Of a stretch of 5,159 nt of DNA, positions 5,103 to 5,159 are shown one piece after another. Positions within the stretch are counted from its first letter, which is position 1. Every line of letters begins with the position of its first letter. The DNA comes from Actinomycetota bacterium (GTDB taxonomy: Bacteria > Actinomycetota > Actinomycetes > Acidothermales > Acidothermaceae). Below the pieces are notes generated by a model that saw only the letters and a list, made by a program, of their open reading frames with translations, was not told the DNA's origin and did not search any database. Location of the stretch: the NCBI GenBank assembly GCA_003134755.1, contig PLCK01000202.1, positions 1 through 5,159 of the forward strand, written 5' to 3'. The translations under genes were made by a program, and so were the position numbers.

Positions 5103-5141
5103 GCGGCAGAGTCGGGCGAGTGTAGCCGCCCTCAATGCGGC
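5103..5141 (+). repeat. Copy 2 of a 39-nt direct repeat
   Basis: Second copy, 26 nt beyond the right end of the IS256 element. The GGGCG/CGCCC stem is kept, with a sixth pair that is A-C on the plus strand but a G-U wobble on the minus strand. The GCCGC/GCGGC stem is perfect here. The IS256 insertion separated the two copies. Confidence 0.7.
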
Positions 5142-5159
5142 TTCTTATAGCTTTCGGGT

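Noticed and set aside
3635..5141. The 39-nt repeat pair as a CRISPR array (71-nt period fits repeat plus spacer).
   Set aside because: Only two copies are visible, with 5 of 39 differences, no cas gene is present, and the sequence 71 nt upstream of copy 1 shows only a weak TCGGGC-containing resemblance.

Overview
The window is high-GC DNA of actinobacterial character: GC-rich codons, GTG starts behind strong purine-rich Shine-Dalgarno sites, and IS110 and IS256 elements of types common in that phylum. Genus cannot be told. It is an accessory region built around two insertion sequences, with one ordinary gene and one decayed gene between them.

Region by region: (1) 5-1505 is an IS110-family element in minus orientation. 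Its recombinase runs from a GTG at 1265 to the stop at 27. The roughly 240 bases upstream of it hold a bridge RNA (about 1494 to 1308, minus strand). All four guide segments can be read by eye in canonical order, with a CT core, the donor ends and the flanking target. (2) 1520-1537 is an intrinsic terminator for the next gene. (3) 1568-2806 (minus) encodes a membrane-anchored, six-repeat Kelch beta-propeller protein. (4) 2807-3012 is intergenic and holds one strong hairpin. (5) 3013-3430 (minus) is a frameshifted remnant of a small Ala/Gly-rich, membrane-segment protein. (6) 3431-3679 has no supported gene but holds one copy of a 39-nt repeat. (7) 3688-5076 is a complete IS256-family element with 28-bp imperfect terminal inverted repeats and an 8-bp target duplication; its transposase is broken by a one-base deletion near the C-terminus. 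(8) 5077-5159 is flank with the second copy of the 39-nt repeat, 71 nt from the first once the IS256 insertion is removed.

The main result is the IS110 system. Joining the right end (around base 5) to the left end (around base 1505), as in the circular intermediate, creates the donor junction CTGGGATGT-CT-AATGGC. The same join creates a near-consensus promoter, TTGACA-N17-TCTAAT, whose -35 box overlaps the recombinase stop codon. It points into the bridge RNA and recombinase, so the excised circle should switch on its own guide RNA and enzyme. In the integrated state the -35 and -10 boxes are about 1.5 kb apart and the promoter is absent. The bridge RNA family is known, but this element's guides, core, ends and promoter are worked out here from sequence alone.
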